DNA of 64,000 bases from Bacteroidota bacterium (GCA_027484685.1 JAIXSO010000036.1:1-64000); one strand, 5' to 3'; shown: positions 17,926-25,759, counted from the first letter of the stretch. The notes: generated by a model from the sequence alone, not told the origin. Program-made: numbers and translations.

Positions 17926-18270
17926 TTACAAAAATCCCAATTGTAATTTGGCGGCTTCGCTCATTAAGTCTTGGCTCCAAGGTGGATCAAAAGTTACACG
18001 AACCTCCACTTCATTTACACCTTCAATAGCGCTTAACTTTTCTTTTATTTCAGCAGGCATACTTTGCGCTGCAGGGCAAAATGGCGAAGTTAAACTCATT
18101 ACAATTTCAATGTTTAATTCATTAGAAACATTTACTTCATAAATTAAACCTAATTCGTAAATGTTTACAGGAATCTCAGGATCGTACACTGTTTGAATAA
18201 CTTGTATAGCTTCGTTTTGTACATCTACAAAAGTGCGAAGTGGTTTATGTTCTATGTTGGTTTCTTCCAT
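17926..18270 (-). CDS. SUF-associated DUF59/MIP18-family Fe-S assembly protein
   Basis: The 114-residue protein matches the MIP18/DUF59 family: VIQTVYDPEIPVNIYELGLIYEV at about 23-45 and MSLTSPFCPAAQSMP with the conserved cysteine, then VEVRVTFDPPWSQDLMSE. In Bacteroidota this gene commonly closes the suf operon and helps Fe-S cluster assembly or delivery. Here it is the last gene of the minus-strand suf set, 85 bp after sufE, with a repeat tract between. Annotated in some genomes as SufT-like. Confidence 0.88.
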   Translation of the reverse strand: MEETNIEHKPLRTFVDVQNEAIQVIQTVYDPEIPVNIYELGLIYEVNVSNELNIEIVMSLTSPFCPAAQSMPAEIKEKLSAIEGVNEVEVRVTFDPPWSQDLMSEAAKLQLGFL

Positions 18271-18279
18271 GTTTTTTTA

Positions 18280-18372
18280 CTTCTGGCCGCTGGCTACTAG
18301 CCGCTGGCGTTTTAAAACTCTTTATTATTACAATTTATCAGCTAGAAGCTAGTGGCTAGTGGCCAGCAGCCT
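18280..18372. repeat. GGCTACTAGCCGCTGGC-type tract between DUF59 gene and sufE
   Basis: CTGGCCGCTGGCTACTAGCC and, about 60 bp on, GCTAGAAGCTAGTGGCTAGTGG form a loose inverted pair. The tract runs into the 3' end of sufE, so the last codons of sufE (AAGH, stop) are written in repeat sequence. The same family occurs at about 14528, 18838 and 37000. Confidence 0.65.
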
Positions 18373-18784
18373 TATAAGCTAATGCATACATTTTTATTTG
18401 TTTAATCATGCTAGAAAATCCATTGCTTCGTTGGCTTCCAATCATGCGGCTCATGCCTATTTTTTCTATAAAAAACAATTCACTGTTTAATATCTCGTCA
18501 GGGGTTTGGTTGCTCCAAACTTGTACCAATAAACTCACCAAACCTTTTGTTATTTCGGTATTGCTATCTGCTTCAAAAATAACTTTGCCATCAACAAAAC
18601 TTGGATAAACCCAAACTTTACTTTGGCAACCTTTCACTATAAAATCTTCTGTTTTATGAGCTTCGGGCATGGCAGGTAGTTTTTTACCTAAATCCATTAA
18701 GTAAAACAATATGCTTTCCATATCGCCATCAAATAACTCAAAGTTGTCGATGATTTCGTTTTGTATGTCTGTTATATTTTTCAA
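18356..18784 (-). CDS. sufE: Cysteine desulfuration protein SufE
   Basis: The 142-residue product has the SufE layout: helical N-terminus, LPAMPEAHKTEDFIVKGCQSKVWV with the sulfur-accepting cysteine C53, and a C-terminal helix with MIGSQRSNGFSSMIKQIK. SufE takes persulfide sulfur from SufS and passes it to the SufBCD scaffold. The only start that gives the full N-terminus is TTG at 18784; the next Met is residue 22. The C-terminal AAGH is encoded by the neighbouring repeat tract. The gap to sufS contains an unrelated lipoprotein gene and two repeat tracts. Confidence 0.92.
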   Translation of the reverse strand: MKNITDIQNEIIDNFELFDGDMESILFYLMDLGKKLPAMPEAHKTEDFIVKGCQSKVWVYPSFVDGKVIFEADSNTEITKGLVSLLVQVWSNQTPDEILNSELFFIEKIGMSRMIGSQRSNGFSSMIKQIKMYALAYKAAGH

Positions 18785-18862
18785 ATAGTTCTTAGTTATA
18801 AGTTCTTAGTTATAAGTTTTTAGTTCATAGTTTTTTGCCACTAGCAACTAGCTTCTAGCCTG
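18785..18862. repeat. AGTTCTTAGTTATAAG tract and GCAACTAGCTTCTAGCC tract
   Basis: About 45 bp of near-tandem 'AGTTCTTAGTTATA' units precede the sufE start, followed by a short CTAGCAACTAGCTTCTAGCC block. Both families recur in other intergenic gaps of the window. They occupy the sufE leader region, which may matter for translation from its TTG start. Confidence 0.6.
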
Positions 18863-18913
18863 TGATTTATTTATTTGATAATTTTTTCTGAGCAATCTGT
18901 TGCTATCTTTTAT

Positions 18914-19324
18914 TTATTTGTTTATTTCAATATTTGAAAAGTTTTGTTCTACTCCATTTACTTTAAATTTAGTATAAACTTCCTCCGATGTTCCGCTGCC
19001 AATAGCACATTCATTACATGGTTGGTTGGTTTTTGTAAAGTCGTTTATTAAATAAATTTTATTACTAGCCAAAACAGTTACTTTATAATCTTTTGTAAAA
19101 TCTGTAATTCTATATTCATTAATATAATTATATAAGTAAATACTATCAATTGCTTTTGAAAAATTGGTGTTTGAAGTAAATATTTTAATCTCAACCGAAT
19201 CAAGTAAAGTTAAGGTATTCCCTTTTACAATTTTTGAAGGACCTTCGCCACACGCAACTTTTGTACAACAACTTGTTATAGTTATTGCAATTAGAAATAG
19301 AGAAAATGATAAAATTGTTTTCAT
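18914..19324 (-). CDS. Small lipoprotein of unknown function inside the suf operon
   Basis: The 136-residue product begins MKTILSFSLFLIAITITSC, a lipoprotein signal with lipobox ITSC (C19), followed by more cysteines (CCTKVAC) and a CNEC pair near residue 100. No family is recognised. It lies between sufE and sufS but has no visible link to Fe-S assembly; with repeat tracts on both sides it looks like an inserted passenger gene. Confidence 0.6.
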   Translation of the reverse strand: MKTILSFSLFLIAITITSCCTKVACGEGPSKIVKGNTLTLLDSVEIKIFTSNTNFSKAIDSIYLYNYINEYRITDFTKDYKVTVLASNKIYLINDFTKTNQPCNECAIGSGTSEEVYTKFKVNGVEQNFSNIEINK

Positions 19325-19407
19325 GGTAAATTCATTTTAAATTTGTCAAATATCTTACAATTTTCAATGATTTCGTTTTAAATGTTTTATATTACTTTCA
19401 TTTTCCT

Positions 19408-19504
19408 AAGTTAAACCGCTAAGGTCGCTATGTTATTTCGCAAAGTTCGCGAAGCTTTTCTTTGTGCTCTTTGCGTTTTTACTTTGTGTGCTTTGCGGTT
19501 AATA
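19408..19504. repeat. GCTTTGCGGTTAA / AACCGCTAAGGTCGC tract overlapping the 3' end of sufS
   Basis: The tract starts AAACCGCTAAGGTCGC and ends TGTGCTTTGCGGTTAA, so the two ends form a loose inverted repeat. It is the same family as the 360-bp tract upstream of sufS. Its last 26 bp lie inside the sufS frame and encode the final residues LTAKHTK. Confidence 0.75.
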
Positions 19505-20756
19505 CTACTAATTTCTTTACTGCTTCCAAAAATACATCTATTTCTTCTAAGGTATTATAAACCGAAAACGAAGCTCGAATGGTTCCATCTAAACCCAATC
19601 GGTTCATTAATGGTTGTGTGCAATGATGACCCGTTCTTACCGCAATTCCTTTGGCATCCAACATCATTCCTGCATCAAAATGATGCATTCCGTTAATTAC
19701 AAATGATTGAACTGAAACCTTTTGTTTTGCTGTTCCGATTAGGGTTATTGGTTGTTCTTGTAGAGACGTATAATTATACGTCTCTACGGATTTGTTGATT
19801 TGTTCCAATTCTTCCATGCAATGTTTTAATAATGCATTTTCGTGGGTGGCAATGTTTTCTTTGCCAATTTCATTTACAAAATCTAAAGCATATTTAAAGG
19901 CAATTACATCGCCAATATTGGGTGTTCCTGCTTCAAATTTGTAAGGAATTTCGTTGTAAGTAGTTTTTTCAAAACTTACTTCTTTTATCATTTCGCCTCC
20001 ACCTTGATAAGGCGGCATGGCTTCTAATAATTCTCTTTTGCCATAAAGCACTCCAACACCAGTTGGGCCGTATAATTTATGAGATGAAACGGCTAAAAAA
20101 TCGCAATCTAAATCTTGTACATCAACTGCTAAATGCGAACAAGCTTGTGCGCCATCCAATAAAACTTTAGCTCCTACAGCATGTGCTTTTTGTATAATTT
20201 CCTTTACAGGATTAATGGTTCCTAAAGCATTACTTACCCAAACACAAGCTATCATTTTAGTTTTTGATGAAAGCATTTTATCATACTCATCCATCAATAA
20301 TTCACCAGCTTCGTTTATTGGAATTACCTTTAAAATAACACCTTTTTCTTCGCAAATCATTTGCCAAGGAACAATATTGCTATGGTGTTCCATGGTGGTA
20401 ATGATTACTTCATCGCCTGCTTGCAAAAATGTTCGACCCCAAGTTTGAGCAACTAAATTAATACTTTCAGTTACTCCTTTGGTAAAAATGCATTCTTCGG
20501 CTTCCTTCGCATTGATAAATGTTTGAATGGTTTTGCGCGTATCTTCAAACATGTCAGTAGAGCGAGCTGCTAACGTGTGAGCTGCTCGGTGAATGTTTGC
20601 ATTATCGGTGCTATAATATTTAACCAAAGCATCAATTACAGATTTTGGTTTTTGCGTAGTAGCAGCATTGTCAAAATAAACCAATGGCTTTCCATTTACC
20701 TCTTGATGAAGTATTGGAAACTGATTTCTTATTGATGTTATATCTATATTTGACAT
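19479..20756 (-). CDS. sufS: Cysteine desulfurase SufS (with in-frame palindromic insertion)
   Basis: From the ATG at 20756 the protein has 425 residues. It is a class V PLP enzyme: YFDNAATTQKP (28-37), TMEHHSNIVPW (121-131), DGAQACSH (201-208), the PLP lysine K227 in SSHKLYGPTG, and the active-site cysteine C379 in RTGHHCTQP. It removes sulfur from cysteine for Fe-S assembly, passing it to SufE. The frame stays open 27 codons upstream, but that part is translated repeat tract and is rejected. Residues 324-333 (VETYNYTSLQ) come from a perfect 28-bp palindrome at 19760-19787 that is identical to one in the RAYT transposase gene. The end LTAKHTK is also encoded by repeat. Catalytic residues are all intact. 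Confidence 0.95.
   Translation of the reverse strand: MSNIDITSIRNQFPILHQEVNGKPLVYFDNAATTQKPKSVIDALVKYYSTDNANIHRAAHTLAARSTDMFEDTRKTIQTFINAKEAEECIFTKGVTESINLVAQTWGRTFLQAGDEVIITTMEHHSNIVPWQMICEEKGVILKVIPINEAGELLMDEYDKMLSSKTKMIACVWVSNALGTINPVKEIIQKAHAVGAKVLLDGAQACSHLAVDVQDLDCDFLAVSSHKLYGPTGVGVLYGKRELLEAMPPYQGGGEMIKEVSFEKTTYNEIPYKFEAGTPNIGDVIAFKYALDFVNEIGKENIATHENALLKHCMEELEQINKSVETYNYTSLQEQPITLIGTAKQKVSVQSFVINGMHHFDAGMMLDAKGIAVRTGHHCTQPLMNRLGLDGTIRASFSVYNTLEEIDVFLEAVKKLVVLTAKHTK
19760..19787. repeat. 28-bp REP-like palindrome inside sufS
   Basis: GTAGAGACGTATAA is followed directly by its reverse complement TTATACGTCTCTAC. It is identical to the copy at 62397-62424. In the sufS frame it reads VETYNYTSL and keeps the frame open. 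It lies in the segment just before LIGTAKQKVSVQSF, where SufS homologs usually have a short loop. Confidence 0.95.
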
Positions 20757-21121
20757 ATTTTTTAGGTTTCTAACCGCAAAGGTTACAAAGGATTTATATG
20801 CGTTCTTTGCTTTTTTTCTAACCGCAAAGATCGCCAAGTTGTTTCGCTAAGGTCACAAAGTTTTTTTGTTCTTTGTTGTTATATCCTTTAACCGCTAAGT
20901 TCACATAATTCTCAAAGGTTTTCTTCGTGTTCTTTGCGTATTTTTCTTTGTGTTCTTTGCGGTTCTCTATCTTAACAGCAAAGGTCACAAAGGATTTATA
21001 TGCGTTCTTTGCTTTTTCTAATTACAAAGGTTGCTAAGTTGTTTCGCTAAGCTCACAAAGGTTTTCTTTGCGCTCTTTGCGTATTTTTCTTTGTGTTCTT
21101 TGCGGTTAATCTTCTTGACTA
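20757..21121. repeat. Tandem AACCGCAAAGGTCACAAAGG tract between sufS and GxxExxY gene
   Basis: The whole 365-bp gap consists of degenerate repeats. CAAAGGATTTATATGCGTTCTTTGC occurs at about 20779 and 20992. AAGTTGTTTCGCTAAG occurs at 20836 and 21034. TTTTCTTTGTGTTCTTTGCGG recurs at about 20940 and 21085. Forward units (CCGCAAAGGTCACAAAG) and reverse-type units (TTTGTGTTCTTTGCGGTT) alternate, giving potential hairpins. No gene is present. The last copy ends next to the GxxExxY stop codon. Confidence 0.85.
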
Positions 21122-21520
21122 TTAGTTTTCTATTTTATTAGCTACTCTTTTAAGTCCATTTTTCAAAAGAGTTACATTAAAGTTTATCAAAAGACCTAGT
21201 CTAAAATCGCCTATTTTTAAATAAGTTAGTGTTTGTGCTAAATCAACATCATTCAAGGCTTCTTTTGACTTTATTTCTATTACCAATTTTTTCTCTACTA
21301 GTAGATCTATTCTATAACCAATTTCTAATTTAACCTCTTCATAAATTAAAGGCATTGGCTTTTCTTTTTCAACAAATAAACCAGCTTTTATCATTTCATA
21401 ATATAAGCATTCTTTGTATGCTGATTCCAATAAGCCAGGTCCTAATGCTTTATGAACCTTGATTGCACAACCAATTACTTTTTTAGCTATTTCTTCTATA
21501 TTTAAATTACCTTCAATCAT
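21122..21520 (-). CDS. GxxExxY protein (PDDEXK-like small protein)
   Basis: The 132-residue product is a typical GxxExxY family member: IAKKVIGCAIKVHKALGPGLLESAYKECLYYE with G29-x2-E32-x2-Y35, then IDLLVEKKLVIEIKSKEALNDVDLAQTLTYLKI, a PDDEXK-nuclease-like pattern (D..(14)..E.K), and LLINFNV. These genes are frequent in Bacteroidota and other phyla, typically flanked by repeat tracts; their function is unknown. Here it separates sufD from sufS, with sufD only 27 bp upstream and a 365-bp repeat tract downstream, consistent with insertion as a repeat-linked passenger. Confidence 0.9.
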   Translation of the reverse strand: MIEGNLNIEEIAKKVIGCAIKVHKALGPGLLESAYKECLYYEMIKAGLFVEKEKPMPLIYEEVKLEIGYRIDLLVEKKLVIEIKSKEALNDVDLAQTLTYLKIGDFRLGLLINFNVTLLKNGLKRVANKIEN

Positions 21521-21546
21521 GTAATCTATGCAATCTGTGGCTAATC

Positions 21547-22833
21547 TTATATCTTTTTCTCTATTTCTTGTTCTAGCAATTCAACCAATTCTGGAATTTT
21601 AATTCTTTCAGCTATGTCATCGGCAAATGCGTTTAATAACATTTTTCTGGCCACATCTGCAGGAATTCCTCTGCTTCGTAAATAAAACATAGGTTCTTCA
21701 TCTAATTGACCAATAGTTGCGCCATGCGTACATTTTACATCATCGGCAAAAATTTCTAACTGTGGTTTGGTATTTACCGTTGCTTCATTGCTCAATAAAA
21801 TGTTTTGATTGCGTTGGTAAGCGTTGGTTTTTTGCGCATCTAAATGCACCATAATTTTTCCATTAAACACCGCCACCGATTTATCCATCATAATGCCTTT
21901 GTATAATTCATCGCTATGGCAATTTGGAAATGCGTGGTCAACACGAGTGTGGTTATCAACTAACTCTGTTCCATGAGGCATGTACAAACCATACAATAAA
22001 CTATTGCAGTTTTGTCCGTTCATGAAAAAATGCAAGTTGTTACGCACCAAAGTACCACTTAATGTTAAAGTTACGTGGTTTATATTGGTGTTTGCTTCTT
22101 GAAAAATTTGGGTAAAATTATTGTGGTAACTTTCACCTTCTTGGTTTTGAATTTTATAATGTTCAATATGCGCATTTTCATTTGCATAAACTTCGTTAAC
22201 CACATTGGTAAACGAAGGATTATTGCCAACGGCATAAAAAGTTTCAACCAAAGTTAATGAAGCACTTTTTTCTACAATTATTAAATTGCGAGGTTGGCAC
22301 AATACATTTACATCGGTTGAATCAGCAATATTAACAATGATAACAGGATTAGTTACTGTTTTATTATTGGGAACATATATAAAAGCTCCATCGCTTAATA
22401 AAGCAGTATTCATGGCATTTAAGCCTTGTCCTTCAATGGGTGCATATTTGCCAAAGTGTTTGTTAAACAATTCGCTATGAGCTGTTTTTGCTTTGGCTAA
22501 AGTAGAAATAACAATGCTTTCGTCAGTTTCGATAATTGTTGAAAGTTCTGGTCTAAAACTTCCATTCACAAAAACCAATTTATTAGCTGTTAGCTCTTTT
22601 AAAAATGCGTGCGATAACATCAATTCTGTTTCAATGGTACTTTCGCAAGTTGATTGAAACGACTGATTGGTAATGTTTTTAAGGTTGGTATATTTCCATT
22701 CCTCGTTTTTGGTGGTAGGAAAACCAACTTTTTCAAATTCAGCAAAAGCTTCTTCACGCTTCAAAAAGAAATCACTTTTCTCCGCTTGATTTTTGTATAA
22801 ATTAAACTCTGCTTTTATATTTTCTACTAACAT
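21547..22833 (-). CDS. sufD: SUF scaffold protein SufD
   Basis: The 428-residue protein has the SufD pattern: an N-terminal helical part with FPTTKNEEWKYTNLKNI, a long beta-helix, and the C-terminal segment DDVKCTHGATIGQLDEEPMFYLRSRGIP, which carries the conserved CTHG histidine involved in cluster assembly. It forms the SufBC2D scaffold with SufB and SufC. It follows sufC after about 160 bp of repeat sequence and precedes the GxxExxY gene by 26 bp. Confidence 0.94.
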   Translation of the reverse strand: MLVENIKAEFNLYKNQAEKSDFFLKREEAFAEFEKVGFPTTKNEEWKYTNLKNITNQSFQSTCESTIETELMLSHAFLKELTANKLVFVNGSFRPELSTIIETDESIVISTLAKAKTAHSELFNKHFGKYAPIEGQGLNAMNTALLSDGAFIYVPNNKTVTNPVIIVNIADSTDVNVLCQPRNLIIVEKSASLTLVETFYAVGNNPSFTNVVNEVYANENAHIEHYKIQNQEGESYHNNFTQIFQEANTNINHVTLTLSGTLVRNNLHFFMNGQNCNSLLYGLYMPHGTELVDNHTRVDHAFPNCHSDELYKGIMMDKSVAVFNGKIMVHLDAQKTNAYQRNQNILLSNEATVNTKPQLEIFADDVKCTHGATIGQLDEEPMFYLRSRGIPADVARKMLLNAFADDIAERIKIPELVELLEQEIEKKI

Positions 22834-22847
22834 TATTTTTTAAATTT

Positions 22848-22988
22848 TAGCCATAGATTTCACTGATGACACTGATTTATTCCGTTTATTTTTTAGCCAC
22901 AGATTTTACAAATTAATCGTTTAGTACACTAATTTTTCTGATTAATTTCTGTGTAATCTGTGCAATCTGTGGCTGTTTTGTTTCTGGC
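22848..22988. repeat. AGCCACAGATT / AATCTGTGGC tract between sufC and sufD
   Basis: TTTTAGCCATAGATTTCACTG opens and GTGTAATCTGTGCAATCTGTGGCTG closes the gap as a loose inverted repeat; another AGCCACAGATTTTACA lies in the middle. A short piece, CTATGCAATCTGTGGCTAA, also occurs at 21526-21545 beside the GxxExxY start. No gene is present. Confidence 0.75.
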
Positions 22989-22994
22989 TAATTA

Positions 22995-23753
22995 TTATGA
23001 ATTAGCTTCTACTTCTTGTTTAATCCAGTCGTAGCCTTTTTCTTCCAATTCTTTAGCTAAACTTGCATCGCCACTTTTTACAATGCGGCCTTTATATAAT
23101 ACATGAACAAAATCAGGAACGATATAATCCAATAAGCGTTGGTAATGCGTAATTACAATAAACGAACGCTCTTTGTTGCGTAATTTATTTACACCTTCCG
23201 ACACCAAACGCAATGCATCAATATCTAATCCTGAATCGGTTTCATCTAAAATGCCTAATTTAGGTTCAAGCATAGCCATTTGGAAAATTTCGTTGCGTTT
23301 TTTCTCACCACCACTAAAACCTTCGTTTAACGAACGGCTGGTTAACGATTTATCCATCTCAACCAATTCCATTTTTTCGCGCATCATTTTCAAAAAGTCG
23401 GTAGCTTCCATTGGCTCTAAACCTTGGTATTTACGCTTTTCGTTGATGGCTGTTTTTAGGAAATTGGTATTGCTTACACCTGGAATTTCAATTGGGTATT
23501 GAAAAGCTAAAAACACACCTTCACGTGCTCTATCTTCTGGACTTAATTCTAATAAATCTTTGCCATCAAAGTCAACAGTTCCTTCGGTTACTTCGTAATC
23601 TGCTCTACCAGCCAATACTGCCGATAAAGTACTTTTACCTGCACCATTTGGCCCCATGATTGCATGCACCTCGCCTGCCTTTACTTCAAGGTTTAATCCA
23701 TTTAGAATTTTTTTACCTTCTATTTCTGCTTTTAGATTTTTTATACTTAACAT
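22995..23753 (-). CDS. sufC: SUF ATPase SufC
   Basis: The 252-residue ABC-type ATPase has Walker [10 protein letters not shown] (about 34-42), signature [12 protein letters not shown], Walker [13 protein letters not shown] with the family-typical substitution ending in D-E-T-D, and the H-loop ITHYQRLL. SufC drives conformational change of the SufBC2D scaffold during Fe-S assembly. It lies between the four-helix-bundle gene upstream and sufD downstream. Confidence 0.96.
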   Translation of the reverse strand: MLSIKNLKAEIEGKKILNGLNLEVKAGEVHAIMGPNGAGKSTLSAVLAGRADYEVTEGTVDFDGKDLLELSPEDRAREGVFLAFQYPIEIPGVSNTNFLKTAINEKRKYQGLEPMEATDFLKMMREKMELVEMDKSLTSRSLNEGFSGGEKKRNEIFQMAMLEPKLGILDETDSGLDIDALRLVSEGVNKLRNKERSFIVITHYQRLLDYIVPDFVHVLYKGRIVKSGDASLAKELEEKGYDWIKQEVEANS

Positions 23754-23755
23754 GT

Positions 23756-23806
23756 TGTAGTTCTTAGTTCTCAGTTCTTAGTTCTTAGTTGAACAGAACA
23801 GAACTT
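23756..23806. repeat. AGTTCTTAGTTCTCAGTTCTTAG tract after the four-helix-bundle gene
   Basis: Near-tandem AGTTCTTAGTTCTC units, then AACAGAACAGAAC, fill the gap between the four-helix-bundle stop codon and the sufC start. A reverse-oriented counterpart lies on the other side of the small gene at 24191-24225, so the small gene is bracketed by inverted tracts. Confidence 0.7.
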
Positions 23807-24196
23807 TTATTTATATTTTATTCCTTTTAATTCTGATTTACTCAAATAATTCATAAAACCTGTAATTAATTTACCTATTTCTTCTGAATCATTTTTTAAT
23901 TTATTATATTCAATGTCATTTATGTAACCAATTTCAAATGCTATTATCAATTGAGTTTTTAGTTCATATAATGAACCTTTTGCAATTGATAAAAACTGAA
24001 GAAATTCTTTATTTCCTCCTCTTCCAAACCCTTCGGCAATATTTGAAGGTATTGAAACTGCTGCTCTTTGTATTTGATTGCAAAGTCCAAAATCTTTTGA
24101 GAATGAACTGTTTTTAGTAATCTTATAAATTTCAATGGTTAAATCTTTTGATTTTTGCCATGAAATTAATTCCTCCACCTTTTCAATTTTACTCAT
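23807..24196 (-). CDS. Four-helix-bundle protein (S23 / 23S rRNA intervening-sequence family)
   Basis: The 129-residue product contains the family hallmarks LISWQKSKDLTIEIYKIT, LCNQIQRAAVSIPSNIAEGFGRGGNKEFLQFLSIAKGSLYELKTQL. Family members are known from intervening sequences in 23S rRNA genes and from repeat-rich gaps of Bacteroidota chromosomes; a nucleic-acid-linked role is suspected but not established. No rRNA lies here. The gene splits sufB from sufC and is bracketed by inverted AGTTCTTAG-type tracts, as expected for a repeat-associated passenger. Confidence 0.9.
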   Translation of the reverse strand: MSKIEKVEELISWQKSKDLTIEIYKITKNSSFSKDFGLCNQIQRAAVSIPSNIAEGFGRGGNKEFLQFLSIAKGSLYELKTQLIIAFEIGYINDIEYNKLKNDSEEIGKLITGFMNYLSKSELKGIKYK

Positions 24197-24225
24197 AACT
24201 AAGTACTTAGAACTAAGAACTCAAA
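24191..24225. repeat. Inverted AAGTACTTAGAACTAAGAACT tract upstream of the four-helix-bundle gene
   Basis: ATAACTAAGTACTTAGAACTAAG is the reverse-complement counterpart of the AGTTCTTAG tract at 23756-23790. The two bracket the small gene in opposite orientation. Confidence 0.65.
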
Positions 24226-24233
24226 ACTATTGT

Positions 24234-25685
24234 CTATCCAACACTTCCTTCCAAACTTACCGCTAAAAGCTTTTGTGCTTCAACTGCGAATTCCATTGGT
24301 AATTGGTTTAATACTTCTTTACAGAAACCGTTTACAATTAATCCAATCGCTTCTTCAGTTCCTATGCCTCGTTGGTTGCAATAAAATATTTGATCTTCAC
24401 CAATTTTACTAGTACTTGCCTCATGTTCTACTGTGGCGGTATTATTGCTAATTTCTAGGTAAGGAAAAGTATGCGCTCCGCTTCGGCTACCAATTAACAT
24501 ACTATCGCATTGGGTATGGTTACGGGCATTTTCAGCTTTTTTATTTACTTTTACTAAACCTCGGTAAGTATTATGCGATTTTCCGGCTGAAATTCCCTTT
24601 GATACAATTCTACTTTTGGTGTTTTTACCAATGTGAATCATTTTGGTTCCAGTATCGGCTTGTTGCATATTATTGGTAACTGCTACTGAGAAAAACTCTC
24701 CGTTTGAGTAATCACCTTTTAAAATACAGCTTGGATATTTCCAAGTGATGGCACTTCCTGTTTCTACTTGTGTCCAGCTAATTTTAGAGTGCGCACCTTC
24801 GCAGCTTCCACGTTTGGTTACAAAATTATAAATACCACCTTTTCCGTCTTTATCGCCAGGATACCAGTTTTGAACAGTTGAGTATTTGATTTCAGAACTT
24901 TCCATTGCAATTAATTCCACAACAGCTGCGTGCAATTGGTTTTCATCTCGCATAGGAGCGGTACAACCTTCTAAATAACTAACATAGCTATTATCGTCTG
25001 CAATGATTAAAGTACGCTCAAACTGACCTGTATTTTCGGCATTGATTCGGAAATAGGTAGACAATTCCATTGGGCAACGAACGCCTTTTGGAATATAAAC
25101 AAAACTTCCATCGCTGAATACGGCTGCGTTTAGCGCTGAAAAATAATTATCGGTATAAGGAACCACTGAGCCAATGTATTTTTTTACCAATTCAGGATGC
25201 TCGTGTAAAGCTTCGCTGATGGCACAAAAAATTACACCTTTTTCGGCTAGTTGGTCTTTAAAAGTAGTTGCAATTGAAACTGAATCAAAAACTGCATCAA
25301 CTGCTACGCCTGTTAAACGCTTTTGTTCAGTTAGGCTGATTCCAAGTTTTTCGAAAGTTTTTAGTAATTCAGGATCAACTTGATCTAAACTATCTAATTT
25401 TATTTTTTCTTTAGGAGCAGCGTAATATATAATTTTTTGATAATCAATTGGATCTAGATTAAAGTTTTGCCAATTAGGTTCTTCCAAGGTTAACCAATAG
25501 CGATAAGCTTTTAAGCGCCATTCTAGCATCCATTCTGGCTCATTTTTTTTAGCCGAAATAAATCTTACAATGTCTTCGCTTAAACCCATTGGGGCCGAAT
25601 CCATTTCTATATCGGTAGTAAATCCGTATTTATATTCTTGACTAACTACTTGGTCAATTATATCAACTTCTTGTGTATCAGACAT
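24234..25685 (-). CDS. sufB: SUF scaffold protein SufB
   Basis: The 483-residue protein matches SufB over its length: [45 protein letters not shown], the beta-helix core with [16 protein letters not shown] and [11 protein letters not shown], and the C-terminal [22 protein letters not shown] carrying the conserved cysteine. SufB is the site of Fe-S cluster assembly on SufBC2D. It is the first gene of the minus-strand suf operon; the upstream gap contains a TAnnTTTG box and a perfect 15-bp palindrome. The next suf gene, sufC, is displaced by the four-helix-bundle gene. Confidence 0.96.
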   Translation of the reverse strand: MSDTQEVDIIDQVVSQEYKYGFTTDIEMDSAPMGLSEDIVRFISAKKNEPEWMLEWRLKAYRYWLTLEEPNWQNFNLDPIDYQKIIYYAAPKEKIKLDSLDQVDPELLKTFEKLGISLTEQKRLTGVAVDAVFDSVSIATTFKDQLAEKGVIFCAISEALHEHPELVKKYIGSVVPYTDNYFSALNAAVFSDGSFVYIPKGVRCPMELSTYFRINAENTGQFERTLIIADDNSYVSYLEGCTAPMRDENQLHAAVVELIAMESSEIKYSTVQNWYPGDKDGKGGIYNFVTKRGSCEGAHSKISWTQVETGSAITWKYPSCILKGDYSNGEFFSVAVTNNMQQADTGTKMIHIGKNTKSRIVSKGISAGKSHNTYRGLVKVNKKAENARNHTQCDSMLIGSRSGAHTFPYLEISNNTATVEHEASTSKIGEDQIFYCNQRGIGTEEAIGLIVNGFCKEVLNQLPMEFAVEAQKLLAVSLEGSVG

Positions 25686-25714
25686 TTTCTAACTTTTGTT
25701 TAAGTTTAGGGTGG

Positions 25715-25759
25715 CAAATTTAAACTAAATAATGAAACTATTTATATTTAGTCTAAATA
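25715..25759 (-). promoter_or_regulatory. Candidate suf promoter with palindromic operator
   Basis: On the minus strand TAAATTTG (25722 down to 25715) fits the Bacteroidota -7 box, 30 nt before the sufB ATG. A perfect 7-1-7 palindrome TATTTAG-T-CTAAATA lies at 25745-25759, about where a regulator would meet the -33 region. No good -33 TTG is seen. A regulator such as an Rrf2-type protein is a guess; no such gene is in the window. Confidence 0.35.

Noticed and set aside
19430-19696. 88-codon plus-strand frame opposite sufS
   Set aside because: Antisense to sufS and beginning in repeat sequence.
20757-20837. 27-codon N-terminal extension of SufS
   Set aside because: It is translated CCGCAAAGG repeat tract; the ATG at 20756 gives the normal family start.
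23807-24196. Four-helix-bundle gene as sign of a 23S rRNA intervening sequence
   Set aside because: No rRNA sequence is present on either side; it is a free-standing chromosomal copy.
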